Below are positions 8,668-18,600 of a stretch of 64,000 bases of DNA, in pieces (position 1 is the stretch's first letter; each line of letters begins with the position of its first letter). This stretch comes from Flavobacterium sp. 1 (GTDB lineage Bacteria; Bacteroidota; Bacteroidia; Flavobacteriales; Flavobacteriaceae): the NCBI RefSeq assembly GCF_002797935.1, contig NZ_PGER01000001.1:372001-436000 (forward strand), given 5' to 3'. The notes beneath the pieces were generated by a model. That model saw only the letters and a program-made list of their open reading frames with translations, had not been told where the DNA came from and did not search any database. Both the position numbers and the translations under genes were made by a program.

Positions 8668-8905
8668 TTATATACTTTCATTGATTAAAACAACCCATTT
8701 TTTTGCCAGTTTATGATCTTCAAATAAACAATTAAAGTCTAAAAAATGATTATCAATATTGTAAATTGGAATCATTTTTTTTTCATAGTGTCTTTATGAA
8801 TCAGCTCTATTTCAACTTTTGAAATTGTACCTAATCTGCTTTAAGTTGTTTCCAATAAGCTGCACAGAAGAATGTTTGATAAATCCACAAAATAAACGTC
8901 TTCTT
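8668..8905 (-). pseudogene. Possible decayed coding region
   Basis: The 526-bp gap between hemN and the DUF349 gene contains, on the minus strand, a 35-codon ORF (8775 to 8668, starting MIPIYNIDNHF). It is preceded by further protein-like but stop-interrupted sequence up to ~8905 in another frame. It may be the worn end of a lost gene. I cannot name the family, and chance is possible in AT-rich DNA. Confidence 0.2.
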
Positions 8906-8920
8906 TTTTATATGAAATAA

Positions 8921-8957
8921 AAAAAGCCTCAAACGGATTAAGGTTTGAGGCTGGTTT
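8921..8957 (-). terminator. Terminator of the DUF349 gene
   Basis: GCCTCAAAC (8927-8935) pairs with GTTTGAGGC (8943-8951). It is flanked by six A on the left, which is a T-run on the minus strand, and by GGTTTTTT on the right, so it can work in both directions. It lies ~120 bp after the stop codon of the minus-strand DUF349 gene. Confidence 0.7.
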
Positions 8958-9069
8958 TTTTAGATTATAATTAGCTGGATAATAAGTTACTAAGAGTTTA
9001 AATGACAATTAAGTTAACTTTAAAGGATTAAAAAATTAGACATTAAGTCATTTTGAATTTTATTAGGAT

Positions 9070-11082
9070 CTATTCTTGACCTAAATTTCTCAATTGTTTT
9101 AGTTTTTCTTTCCAAACATCAAGGCTTTCTTTGTGAATAGCAATGTTTTTTCGAACTTCCAATACGATTGAATTTTCTTTTTTCGCATTTTTTGTATTGG
9201 TGAAAAACTGAATGTTATTTTCCAGTTGGAAAATTTCGTTTTGAACCTCTTCAATTTTGCGCATTAGGAAAATTTTCTCGTTGTCCAGTTTTCTAGTGTC
9301 ATTGCTTTCAGAAAGATTTTCCATTCTGTTGGAGAAACGCATCATTTCGGTATCTTTTTTGCTCAGGCTTAATTTTTCAAATAAAGCATCCAGAATTTTG
9401 TTGAATTTTCCTTCGATATGTCTTCTTGGGAACGGAACTTTACCAAAATTTTTCCAAGTTTCAATATGTAGTTTGATGGCATCCAAATCAGTTTTGTGAT
9501 CTCCTGTTAATTGGAATTCTCTCAACGTTTCCAAGTAGGCTTTCTTTTTATCAAAAGCTTCTACTTCGTCAACATTTTCAACACTTTTGTGTTCTTTTAA
9601 TTTGTCGAAATAATGGTTGCACGCTTCTCTAAATTCGTTCCAGATTTTGTCTGAATATTTTCTTGGAACGTGGCCTATTTTTTTCCAATCTTCCTGAATC
9701 TGCTTCATGATAGGAGTAGTACTGGCAAAATCAACACTTTCCTGTAATTCTTTGGCTTTCTTTACTAAAGCGATTTTTTTGTTCAGGTTATCGTTTTGAT
9801 CTTTTTTGATGTCTTTGTAAAAAGAATTTTTAAAGCTGTTGAAGTTTCTAACGGCTGTTTTGAAAGCGGCCCAAGTGGCTTCATTTACATCCGAAGGTAC
9901 TTTTCCAGCAGAGAAAAATTCTGAACGTAAGGCTTCCACTTTTTCGATTTGGGCTAGCCATTGAGAGTGGGCATTCACTTTTTCGGTTGCCAATACTTCG
10001 ATTTTGGCAATAATTTCTTTTTTCTTTTCTAGATTTTCAAGTTCGGTTCCTCTTAAGTTCTCAAACAAAACTTCACGTTTATCGTGCATTTTTTTTGTCA
10101 GTTCGCTGAATTGATTCCAGATTTCATCACGATATTCTCTGGAAACGGGACCAATATCCTCTTTCCAGATGCGGTGTAAATCCTGAAGCTCTCTAAAAGC
10201 TTTATTGATATCAGCTTCTTTAAGCAGTTCTTCAACACGGGCAACGATTTTTTGTTTTTGCTCCAGATTGTATTTGAAATCAATATCCCTTGCTTCTCTG
10301 TCTAAGTGCAGGTAATCGTAAAAATTCTCAACATGGAAATGGTAATTATTCCAAACGTGATTGTATTTGTCTTTTGGAATAGAGCCAGCATTTTTCCATC
10401 GCTCTCTTAATTCATTAAAATGATTTAAAGTGTCCTTGATGTTCGCTTGCGGATTGATTAATTCTTTTAGTTCTTCTACGATGGCTAATCTAACTTCTAA
10501 ATTAGTTTTTAGATTTGACTGCAGACTTTTAAAATGAACATTTTTATTGTCTTTGAAGATGGTGTAATATTGGTCGAACTTAGATTTTAAAGGAGAATGA
10601 TATTGAAATTCTTCGTTAGGATCTTGATTTTCCTGGTTGAATTCTTCTCTTTTCTCTTCGATAAGGTGATTGTATTTGGCTAAAAAAGCTTTTCGGATTT
10701 CCTCAACATGTTCTTTAATAGACATTACTTTTTCATTGGTAACCAAATTCTTCAGTTCGCTTACAAGCGTATCCATTGGTAATGCTTCATAATCAAGCAT
10801 CGGAATATCATGGCGTTCTTTTAACGTTTCATCTTCACTTTCTTCAGCATTTGTCTCTGCTATGGCATCAATTGCATTTTGCTTTTCGTCTGTTTCGCTT
10901 TCATTCGAAATAACTGTTTCAGAAACAGGATCTACTGTGTTTTCCTCTGCTACAGCATCACTGATTACATTTTCTGCTGCTACAGACGCGTCTGATTGAA
11001 CTGTTTCCTGCAATTCATTAGTTGTGTTTCCATCTGTCAAATTTTCTTGAATTGACAGGTTATCGTTCTTTTCTTCTAACAT
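9070..11082 (-). CDS. DUF349 domain-containing protein
   Basis: 670 residues. The first ~100 residues are acidic and of low complexity (many E, T, A, N). The rest is long alpha-helical/coiled-coil sequence with repeated units containing W-x-x-x-G-x-x-P (WKNAGSIPKDKYNHVW, WKKIGHVPRKYSDKIW, WKNFGKVPFPRRH), the hallmark of DUF349 repeats. No signal peptide or membrane segment is seen, so a cytoplasmic location is likely. The family is common in Bacteroidetes and its function is not settled. It is monocistronic and transcribed away from the CRISPR array. Confidence 0.9.
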   Translation of the reverse strand: MLEEKNDNLSIQENLTDGNTTNELQETVQSDASVAAENVISDAVAEENTVDPVSETVISNESETDEKQNAIDAIAETNAEESEDETLKERHDIPMLDYEALPMDTLVSELKNLVTNEKVMSIKEHVEEIRKAFLAKYNHLIEEKREEFNQENQDPNEEFQYHSPLKSKFDQYYTIFKDNKNVHFKSLQSNLKTNLEVRLAIVEELKELINPQANIKDTLNHFNELRERWKNAGSIPKDKYNHVWNNYHFHVENFYDYLHLDREARDIDFKYNLEQKQKIVARVEELLKEADINKAFRELQDLHRIWKEDIGPVSREYRDEIWNQFSELTKKMHDKREVLFENLRGTELENLEKKKEIIAKIEVLATEKVNAHSQWLAQIEKVEALRSEFFSAGKVPSDVNEATWAAFKTAVRNFNSFKNSFYKDIKKDQNDNLNKKIALVKKAKELQESVDFASTTPIMKQIQEDWKKIGHVPRKYSDKIWNEFREACNHYFDKLKEHKSVENVDEVEAFDKKKAYLETLREFQLTGDHKTDLDAIKLHIETWKNFGKVPFPRRHIEGKFNKILDALFEKLSLSKKDTEMMRFSNRMENLSESNDTRKLDNEKIFLMRKIEEVQNEIFQLENNIQFFTNTKNAKKENSIVLEVRKNIAIHKESLDVWKEKLKQLRNLGQE

Positions 11083-11253
11083 TTTATAAATGTATAAGGT
11101 TTTTATTTTTCGAATGCGAAAGATACTAAAGGTGCGTCAGAATACAAAATAAAAGTTTTATTTATAGTCTAGTTATGCGGAAAATTCTTTCTTTTAAGGC
11201 GTTATTTGATTTGATTCTAGTTTATGGATTAGCTTTTTGAAGTTTTGATGCAA

Positions 11254-12360
11254 GTTGTGAATTGCTTTCAAAATTGTATTTTAGCTTATAATTCCCAACA
11301 ATGCCTAAATCGGCTTTGATACAATTAAAGTTGTGAATTGCTTTCAAAATTGTATTTTAGCTTATAATTCCCAACTAACCGCTAAATCGTTATAAGCCTG
11401 AGTCAGTTGTGAATTGCTTTCAAAATTGTATTTTAGCTTATAATTCCCAACAAGAGCAATTATTTAAAGCTTTTAGAGAGTGTTGTGAATTGCTTTCAAA
11501 ATTGTATTTTAGCTTATAATTCCCAACTTTTATTCAGTCAAATTTCACCAACTTCTAGTTGTGAATTGCTTTCAAAATTGTATTTTAGCTTATAATTCCC
11601 AACTAATACTCGGCAACTGTTAAGTCATTGTAGGTTGTGAATTGCTTTCAAAATTGTATTTTAGCTTATAATTCCCAACTTTTAAAATTTCCACATAATA
11701 GAGTATGAGTTGTGAATTGCTTTCAAAATTGTATTTTAGCTTATAATTCCCAACGAAGAACTTCCTAGCCATTTACCGCTTTCAGTTGTGAATTGCTTTC
11801 AAAATTGTATTTTAGCTTATAATTCCCAACAAATTACGGTAAAGATGGGCGTTCGGGCGGTTGTGAATTGCTTTCAAAATTGTATTTTAGCTTATAATTC
11901 CCAACCCATCCTGCAACGCTGTAGCAGGACTCATTGTTGTGAATTGCTTTCAAAATTGTATTTTAGCTTATAATTCCCAACTGACATTGTTTAATACATA
12001 AACCTCCACTAGTTGTGAATTGCTTTCAAAATTGTATTTTAGCTTATAATTCCCAACAGATGCGTTGTTAACTAGATCTATGCCGTTGTTGTGAATTGCT
12101 TTCAAAATTGTATTTTAGCTTATAATTCCCAACTCGTCTTTAGCCGTGAGCAGTAACGCAACTGTTGTGAATTGCTTTCAAAATTGTATTTTAGCTTATA
12201 ATTCCCAACATCTGCATTGCAGAACCTCCCGCCAAAGCAGTTGTGAATTGCTTTCAAAATTGTATTTTAGCTTATAATTCCCAACCTCCTGATTTTTTAG
12301 TCCATTGATATTCCGTTGTGAATTGCTTTCAAAATTGTATTTTAGCTTATAATTCCCAAC
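11254..12360 (+). CRISPR. Type II-C CRISPR array, 15 repeats and 14 spacers
   Basis: Fifteen 46-bp repeats begin at 11254, 11330, 11406, 11482, 11558, 11634, 11709, 11785, 11860, 11936, 12012, 12088, 12164, 12240 and 12315, and I see no difference between them. The repeat starts GTTGTGAATTGCTTTC and ends GCTTATAATTCCCAAC. Spacers are 29 or 30 bp. The predicted tracrRNA anti-repeat (20629-20651, + strand) is complementary to the 5' half of the repeat as read on the + strand. The crRNAs should therefore be transcribed rightward, placing the leader before 11254 and the old end near cas2. I matched no spacer to a known phage. Confidence 0.98.
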
Positions 12361-12392
12361 ATACCGCGATTTAATCGTTTGATATGTTGGTA

Positions 12393-12420
12393 GTTATGAG
12401 TTTGTTTTGAAATTGAAATG
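12393..12420 (+). repeat. Degenerate terminal CRISPR repeat
   Basis: After the last intact repeat and a further 32 bp there is GTTATGAGTTTGTTTTGAAA and following bases, which match about two thirds of the first 28 positions of the CRISPR repeat; the second half no longer matches. The spacing fits one more repeat-spacer unit. Decay at this end supports it being the trailer end. Confidence 0.45.
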
Positions 12421-12478
12421 AAGCGGTGTTTCTTTGTTGTAGTACAGCTAGTTAGTCTTTTTTCTAATCCTGTTGCTG

Positions 12479-12826
12479 TTAAAATAATTCCAATTGTTGT
12501 GAAGGTTTATCAGTTTCTACCGGTTTTTTGCCATAAAAAAGCTCCATCATTCCAAATTGTTTATCGGTTATTTGCATCACACCAATTTTGCCGTGTTCGG
12601 GGAGGTTGTTTTTAATTCTTTTGGTGTGAACCTCGGCATTTTCTCTACTGGCACAAAAACGCATATAGATGGAAAATTGAAACATAGAATAACCATCGTC
12701 TAATAATTTCTTGCGAAATGTACTGGCAATTTTACGCTCTTTGCGTGTTTCGGTGGGCAGATCAAAAAAGACTAATATCCACAAACTTCTATATTGGTTT
12801 AAACGGGTATAATGTTCGTCATACAT
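12479..12826 (-). CDS. cas2: CRISPR-associated endoribonuclease Cas2
   Basis: 115 residues starting MYDEHYTRLNQYRSLW. The ferredoxin-like fold motif WILVFFDLP has the conserved Asp at residue 22, and the C-terminus is QQLELF, typical of II-C Cas2. An upstream in-frame ATG at 12871 exists. The MYDE start is preferred because family members start there and its ATG overlaps the cas1 stop by 8 bp (ATGTATGA), a translational-coupling arrangement. Cas2 bridges Cas1 dimers in the spacer integration complex. Confidence 0.93.
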   Translation of the reverse strand: MYDEHYTRLNQYRSLWILVFFDLPTETRKERKIASTFRKKLLDDGYSMFQFSIYMRFCASRENAEVHTKRIKNNLPEHGKIGVMQITDKQFGMMELFYGKKPVETDKPSQQLELF

Positions 12827-13715
12827 AAACAGGGTATAAAATTTTCCTTGCTGTTCCTTCAAAACATTCATGTAAGGAATGTGTGGTTCTGCTCATTGCG
12901 ACCATCAATGGACTGTTTTTCCCGTCTATAAACACATCAATAGTGGCAATACTTAACAATTGTTTTTTGATTTCGATAGTTAATTCGTCATAACTATCTT
13001 CGGTTTCCATAATGTGACAAACAATCAAATCGACATAAGGTCTATAAGGCTCCATAATATCATCGGCAAGGCAATAGGCATTGTATTTGTTGCGATGAAA
13101 GATGCCTAAAGTGGGTAACATTCCAGAACTGACAATAGCTCTTGCCGTAATGGCTCGTAAAATGGCATAGCCATAATTCAATAAATTATTAGGAGGAATT
13201 CCTTTTTGTCCTCTGGTGAAATTTTCTATAGGGATGAGGTTCTGCCAATAAAAAACTGCCGCTCTGGATTCATGATTGAGTGAATCTCCCGATGTAACTT
13301 CTTTTGCCCAAAGTTCCATTTTTCGGCATGGGATTCCTTTTTCTTTGAGCAGTCCTGCTTGATTTATAATTTTGGCACTAATGGTTTGTTGCCACAAGTT
13401 TTTTTTGAGTGGAACAGAAGCATTAATTTGGTTTTTAAATCGCTCCGTTTGTTCCGTATGCCCGTTCAGTGGCATTAATAATCCAATAGGCAAATGATAT
13501 TGGTCACAATTGATCAATGCCACATTATTATTAGTCAGTTTTTCGAGTAAACCACTGGTAATTGTAATTTGTTGGTTTTCCAGAACGATAACGCCAATAT
13601 CTTCAATAGCAACGGTTTTAGTCTCTTGTTCCTTGTCAGGGTAAGAGATTACGATTTGTTCATTTTTGGTGCTCAAATAAGCGGGGTTGCCGAAGAAAAG
13701 AGTTCGTTTTATCAT
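12819..13715 (-). CDS. cas1: CRISPR-associated integrase Cas1 (type II)
   Basis: 298 residues, starting MIKRTLFFGNPAYL. The metal-binding catalytic residues are visible as Glu149 (NHESRAAVFYW), His207 (GIFHRNKYNAY) and Glu222 (DIMEPYRPYVD), the usual Cas1 triad. It integrates new spacers with Cas2. Its stop overlaps the cas2 start by 8 bp. Upstream, where cas9 would normally be adjacent, there is instead a block of REP-like repeats, a RAYT gene and a HIRAN gene. Confidence 0.96.
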   Translation of the reverse strand: MIKRTLFFGNPAYLSTKNEQIVISYPDKEQETKTVAIEDIGVIVLENQQITITSGLLEKLTNNNVALINCDQYHLPIGLLMPLNGHTEQTERFKNQINASVPLKKNLWQQTISAKIINQAGLLKEKGIPCRKMELWAKEVTSGDSLNHESRAAVFYWQNLIPIENFTRGQKGIPPNNLLNYGYAILRAITARAIVSSGMLPTLGIFHRNKYNAYCLADDIMEPYRPYVDLIVCHIMETEDSYDELTIEIKKQLLSIATIDVFIDGKNSPLMVAMSRTTHSLHECFEGTARKILYPVYV

Positions 13716-13754
13716 TTTTTAGATTTAAAAAAACATTGAATTGCCTCTAGGTTT

Positions 13755-13930
13755 TGAATTGCCTTCAGCTTTAGCTGGAGGGATAATATTTTGGCTAAAG
13801 CCCATCTCGATTATTTTATATTTTGTTGAATGGGCTAAAGCCCAATCCTATTTGATTTTTTGAATTCATTCCAATTTTATAATCGTTACATCTTTAGAAT
13901 TCCCTCCAGCTTTAGCTGGAGGGATGATAA
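13755..13930. repeat. REP-like composite unit 1, cas1 side
   Basis: A run of palindromes: CTTCAGCTTTAGCTGGAGGG (~13763-13782), TTGGCTAAAGCCC (~13791-13803), TGGGCTAAAGCCCA (13831-13844), and a second CCCTCCAGC-TTTA-GCTGGAGGG at 13902-13923 with 9-bp arms. The same words recur at 14444-14556 and 15460-15575. They lie beside a RAYT transposase gene, as REP elements often do. Confidence 0.75.
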
Positions 13931-13960
13931 TTGATTTTTAAAAATGGTTTTAGCCAAATT

Positions 13961-14392
13961 CTATTCTTTTTGAAATTGATATTTAGCCATAAATTCATCA
14001 TATTCTTCTTGAAAGGTTTGTTTGCTATGGTGCTCTTCTTGGTTTTTAATGTAATTTCTAACTTTATTAACCATAGATTCCGAGACAGAAACCGCAAAAT
14101 ATTCATCTTGCCATTTAAATTTATCTAAACACAATTTGTTTTTGTTAATCCAAAATGAAGACTCTCCTTTAATCAGTTGTATTGTCTTTTGAATGGTTTG
14201 ATCGGCACCCAAAGAAACCAGACAATGACAATGATCAGAATATCCATTAACAAAATCTACAAAAATTCCTTTCTCTTTGGCGTTTTCTTTGATATGATGC
14301 CAAACTTTTTGTCTTAATTCTTTATTGTCCAAAAAAGGAATTCTGTTTTTTGTGCTCCAAACAAAATGGATGTAGGTTTTGATAAAAGGCAT
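13961..14392 (-). CDS. REP-associated tyrosine transposase (RAYT, IS200/IS605-like)
   Basis: 143 residues. It has the Y1-transposase HUH motif His54-Cys-His56 (SDHCHCLVSL) and a probable catalytic Tyr114 (VRNYIKNQEEHH). The N-terminus TYIHFVWSTKNRIPF is typical of the Bacteroidetes branch of the family. RAYTs nick and join DNA at REP palindromes and are domesticated rather than freely mobile. The gene is bracketed by REP-like palindromes on both sides and lies within the Cas operon between cas1 and cas9. Confidence 0.9.
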   Translation of the reverse strand: MPFIKTYIHFVWSTKNRIPFLDNKELRQKVWHHIKENAKEKGIFVDFVNGYSDHCHCLVSLGADQTIQKTIQLIKGESSFWINKNKLCLDKFKWQDEYFAVSVSESMVNKVRNYIKNQEEHHSKQTFQEEYDEFMAKYQFQKE

Positions 14393-14436
14393 AATAGGTT
14401 ATTTAAATTGCATATTATTTTTCAATTGCTCATTTT

Positions 14437-14570
14437 TGAATTGCCTCCAGCTTTAGCTGGAGGAATATAATAATTGATTTTTAAATAGGCTTTAGCCGAG
14501 ATATTTTGGCTAAAGCTTATTTGGATTGTTTTACATTGTTGAATGGGCTAAAGCCCAATCCTATTGAACT
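14437..14570. repeat. REP-like composite unit 2, between RAYT and HIRAN genes
   Basis: Contains CCTCCAGCTTTAGCTGGAGG (14444-14463), GGCTTTAGCC (14488-14497), TTGGCTAAAGC (~14507-14517) and GGGCTAAAGCCC (14545-14556), in the same order and at similar spacing as unit 3 at 15456-15590. Confidence 0.75.
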
Positions 14571-14573
14571 CAC

Positions 14574-15434
14574 CTAATTTTTGAAAATAATTTCGTAAAA
14601 TAATTTTCCATGTTTGTTCATTAATTTTTCAAAAATTTGTATTCGGTCTGGGATTGTTGCCACTTTATTGACATTGGCAATGATATAGCCATCGTCGTCA
14701 AAAACATTTTCTATTTTTAGTATTTTATCATTTAATGTAGCTTCCAGATCTGAAACTTCAATGTCTTTTGGAATGGAATTCTTTTGGATTACCATTCTGG
14801 ATTCGTTTATTACCGTTTCCATTTCTTGACCGTTGTCAAAGGAATAATGGATTAAATCATAAACGATATCGGTAGAACTATTATTAACTAAAGTTTCATA
14901 AAACTGTTCGCCGTTTAAAATTTCATTTTCGTCATCAAGATATATTCTTGTGTAGGTGTTGTGATTTGATTTTAGCGTATAGTATTTGGGAGTTTCCAGT
15001 AGGGTGTAAGGTTCAATATTTTCTTGAGTTTGATTGTCTTTAATTTCGGTCATTGCATAAATAGCAACATATATGCTTTCCCAATCCGAAGCATTAGGTT
15101 CTATATGAGTTATTTCGGCTTGTAAATCCAATAATTTGGTATCGAGTAAAACACTCAACACTTCATTGCTCTCCATTGGAATAAATCCAATTTTTTGATT
15201 GTTGAAATGCAATGCTATCGCACAAGGATCGTATTCATTATCGGGTTCATGAACCATTTCGAGCAAACCACTACTGTTGATTTGATTAACTATTTTTGGT
15301 CCTTCATAATATTGAAACCCTCTTACAAAACATTGTAAAAGATAAACTTTTTGGTATTGCTTGACCATTTCCAGTGGAAGGGAAGCAATGCCATAAAAGC
15401 CAATTAAATTTCTTAGGAAGTTGCCTCTTGTCAT
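14574..15434 (-). CDS. HIRAN domain-containing protein
   Basis: 286 residues. Residues ~30-125 look like a HIRAN domain: KVYLLQCFVRGFQYYEGP, then EMVHEPDNEYDPCAIAL and KIGFIPMESNEV, the segment with conserved NxxDPxAIxV-like and GYIP-like motifs. HIRAN domains bind DNA ends in eukaryotic HLTF. Stand-alone bacterial HIRAN proteins are of unknown function. The C-terminal half is unrecognised. The gene lies between cas9 and the RAYT gene and is bracketed by composite REP units, so it may have entered the locus as cargo. A role in CRISPR function is only a possibility. An alternative start is Met23. Confidence 0.8.
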   Translation of the reverse strand: MTRGNFLRNLIGFYGIASLPLEMVKQYQKVYLLQCFVRGFQYYEGPKIVNQINSSGLLEMVHEPDNEYDPCAIALHFNNQKIGFIPMESNEVLSVLLDTKLLDLQAEITHIEPNASDWESIYVAIYAMTEIKDNQTQENIEPYTLLETPKYYTLKSNHNTYTRIYLDDENEILNGEQFYETLVNNSSTDIVYDLIHYSFDNGQEMETVINESRMVIQKNSIPKDIEVSDLEATLNDKILKIENVFDDDGYIIANVNKVATIPDRIQIFEKLMNKHGKLFYEIIFKN

Positions 15435-15455
15435 TTGATTATTTTTATTTTTTCT

Positions 15456-15590
15456 GAATTGCCTCCATTTTCAAATGGAGAGATTTTAAATTGGTCTCTA
15501 ATTAGGCTTTAGCCGAAATGTTTTGGCTAAAGCCTATTTGGATTGTTTTACATTGTTGAATGGGTTAAAACCCATTCCTATTGATTCTTG
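15456..15590. repeat. REP-like composite unit 3, cas9 side
   Basis: Same layout as unit 2 with diverged palindromes: CTCCATTTTCAAATGGAG (~15463-15480), GGCTTTAGCC (~15505-15514), TTGGCTAAAGCC (~15523-15534) and TGGGTTAAAACCCA (~15560-15573). Long stretches between the palindromes are nearly identical to unit 2 (for example TTTGGATTGTTTTACATTG). It ends ~15 bp before the cas9 stop codon. Confidence 0.7.
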
Positions 15591-15603
15591 CAATAATAAT
15601 TTA

Positions 15604-18600
15604 TCATCGAATGATTCTTTTAATTTTTCCAAGTCTATCAACTTCTAGTTTTAGACATAAAGATTTTATCATTAATCCTTCAATAGATTTTTCCATTTTA
15701 TTTAAGGCTGAAAATTCCATTTTATCTACAATTGATGAAGCTATAGTGTTTGAAACAAAAAAGGCTTGATTTCCAGTAAAACTTACCATTTTAAATACCC
15801 TTTGCGATTGCTCTTTTGATAGTTTATTGAAATTTAGGAGCGTTAAATTATCCTTTTCATCTTCTGTTGGTATATAAACTAAATCATTTGGAGACAAAGT
15901 AAATAAAAGACGATTTCCGTTTTCATCTATTTCTAGAGCAGAACTTAATCCTTGTTTTTGTCTTTCGATTACTTCGTTGAAGGGAATGGTTTTATAGTTC
16001 CGTTTTCCGTTTTCATCCTGATAAATTGCGAAAAATAAGTTTGTTCCTTTGGCCGCTTCAACATATTTACTTGCTTTGTTTCCTGTTTGTCCGAGACTAA
16101 ATTTGCCACCCTCTTCAAAAACTCTAACTTTTTTTATGGGTTGATGTTTTTTACCATTATTTAAAGCCGTGATATTTTTATTTAACTCATCTAAACCATT
16201 TTCGGAAAAAGCAACTTCGTATGCTGGGTTTTTTTTACCATTTTCATCAATTGCATTTTGATAAATTTCTTGTTGAAGATGATTTAATAGAATTTTTTGA
16301 ATACCAGTATCAGTTATTTTCTCGATTCTTTTTTCATCAAAAGTAATATCAAGTGCTTTTCTTGTCGCAGTTGCTCCATTTTCACCTCCAATAGTTTCAT
16401 AAATTTGTACTTTATCTATAGCTTTTCCATCAATTATTATAGGGAAAGCTTTAAGGTATTTTTTCAAACCTTCTTTATTGTTTGGATATTTTTCAGTTTT
16501 TTCCTTCAATTGTTTTTTAACTTCCTTATCGACAATCAACTCTATTTGCTCAATAGCATTGGTAATAGTAATAAGACTTTGTTTAATTCGTTTTAGGAAT
16601 ACTTTTCCACTTACGGTTTCTGCGTGCATTGGTTTTCTAATCGCCCAGTTATCTCCTCTTACTTGTCTGGTTGTGATTTTTTTCATTGCACCGTCTTCTT
16701 CTTTCCAAACTTGATACTTGTTTATCGTTTTATTGATAACTCTAGTGTTTTGTTTGAAACTGATAATGGTTTGATTCAACTCGTCTTCTACTTTTTTTGT
16801 AAAATTCTCCCAAGGTTTGTGAAATTCTTTTGCTACTTTTTGTGTTTTTCCATTAATCTGAATTTCTTCAATTAGGCGTAGTTTAGAGACCAATGAATAA
16901 TTTGTTCTTTCTGAATTGATAGAATTTAAATAATTGACATGTTCTTTTGTCACACAAGCAATTACCAAAGCATCTAAAGCGTGATGGCGATGGTCAATTC
17001 TTTTTTTAGAAAAACCTTTTGCAATTGCATCTGGTACTGTGGTTTGAAAAACTTGTTTTCCAGTGTTTCCAAATTCGTCTTTTTTGAGTTCTAATTTACC
17101 AAAATCACTTGAATTAGTAATCGCATTCAAACGTTCAAAACGAGGTGTAATTATGTTATTCCAGACATCATTCAAACCCCAATCTTGTTTCATTCTTGAA
17201 GTGATTGACCCATTCAAAGAAACGATATGTTTTGAGGTTACTTCCCGTTCATCTTCTTCTCGAACTATTTTGCTTAAAAGATTCTTTACTATTTTACTTA
17301 TGTATTTAGTGTCATTTAATTGTCTTTCGATAAACTTTTCTGGAATTTCCTCGCTTAATAATCGTTTTTGCTTGTTTTTATTTTTGCTGTAATAACTAGT
17401 GATATGTTGGTTGTAGGCTTCTTTAGTAAAAATTTTAACTGTTTTTCCGCCGGTTAAGGTTACGATTCTATTTTCGTTTTTTTGAATGAATTCTAGAGCA
17501 GTCATATTGCTTTTAAGTTCATTAACTTCAGATTCGCAGATAACTTTATTGGATAAGGAATCATCAAATAATCTTGATTGTGGAATAATATGCTCGATTT
17601 GATATTTTGTTGTAAATAAATCACTCAACGGTATTAGTTTTCCTGTATATGGCGAAATATAACCTTGTTCCATCCAAAGTTTATATTTGATAATTTCAGA
17701 AGGTGTTGGTTTTGCATTTTTTCTGATTTTATCAACTTCCTCTAATTTTTCTTTTCTGATTTCACTGCTATAAACTCCTTCTTCGTAAATTTTTAAAATC
17801 TCTTGTTGGCTTGGAGAATAGGGGCGAACATCATTTATACCGTCATTTTTCAATTCCGTTAAAATGGCTTTGATTCGTAAGTTTGTATTTTCGTTTTGAT
17901 TTATATTATCAGTAATTCTTTTTCTATCTGCAGAATTGTTTTTCATTTCACGCCCCAATTCAATATGGATTTCATTAAAGAAATTTTCTTTTCCCCCTCC
18001 ATAATGTTGCCAAATATCTTTTACCACTCGTAAAGTTTCTGTAATGACTTGCTCTACAATTGGATTACGGAGTGAATGTTGCTTGAAATCATACTTTAAA
18101 AAGTGTTCAATATCTGCAGGAGTTTTCCATTTTGAAACATCACTATCTTCACTATGTCTATCATATATTAAATAGGATGCTTGATAGGTATTTAAACCTT
18201 TATTGAATTCAATACAATTTATAAAACTTTTTAAGACTTGTTTCGGAATATCACTGTCAGATACTTTTTCAAGTATCGATGTGTCATAATTTATAGATTC
18301 CAATCTTTCTTTAATGGCACTTATTTTGGTTGTAACTTTATCAGAAATTGCATCTTGACTCCAAGTTTCATCTCTTCTCATTAAAGTCAATAATTTCTTT
18401 ATCGCTTTTTCAGAATAAGAACCATAATCTTTTTTATACGGCTTTATTTTTGAAAAATTCAATACGAATTCATTTGGCAAATTATGTCGTTTAGCAAAAG
18501 TTGTAATTGCTTTTGTAATTTCAATTTTATCAGTAACAGAATATAAAATGTGCCATAAATCTTGGGTGTTTTTGGCGTCAAAAAAAGTTTTATCAACATC

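Noticed and set aside
11788..11973. A 61-codon ORF across the CRISPR array.
   Set aside because: It is the repeat-spacer sequence read in frame; the protein is just the repeat translated three times.
12418..12615. A small + strand ORF beside the array end.
   Set aside because: Mostly antisense to cas2, with no protein-like pattern of its own.
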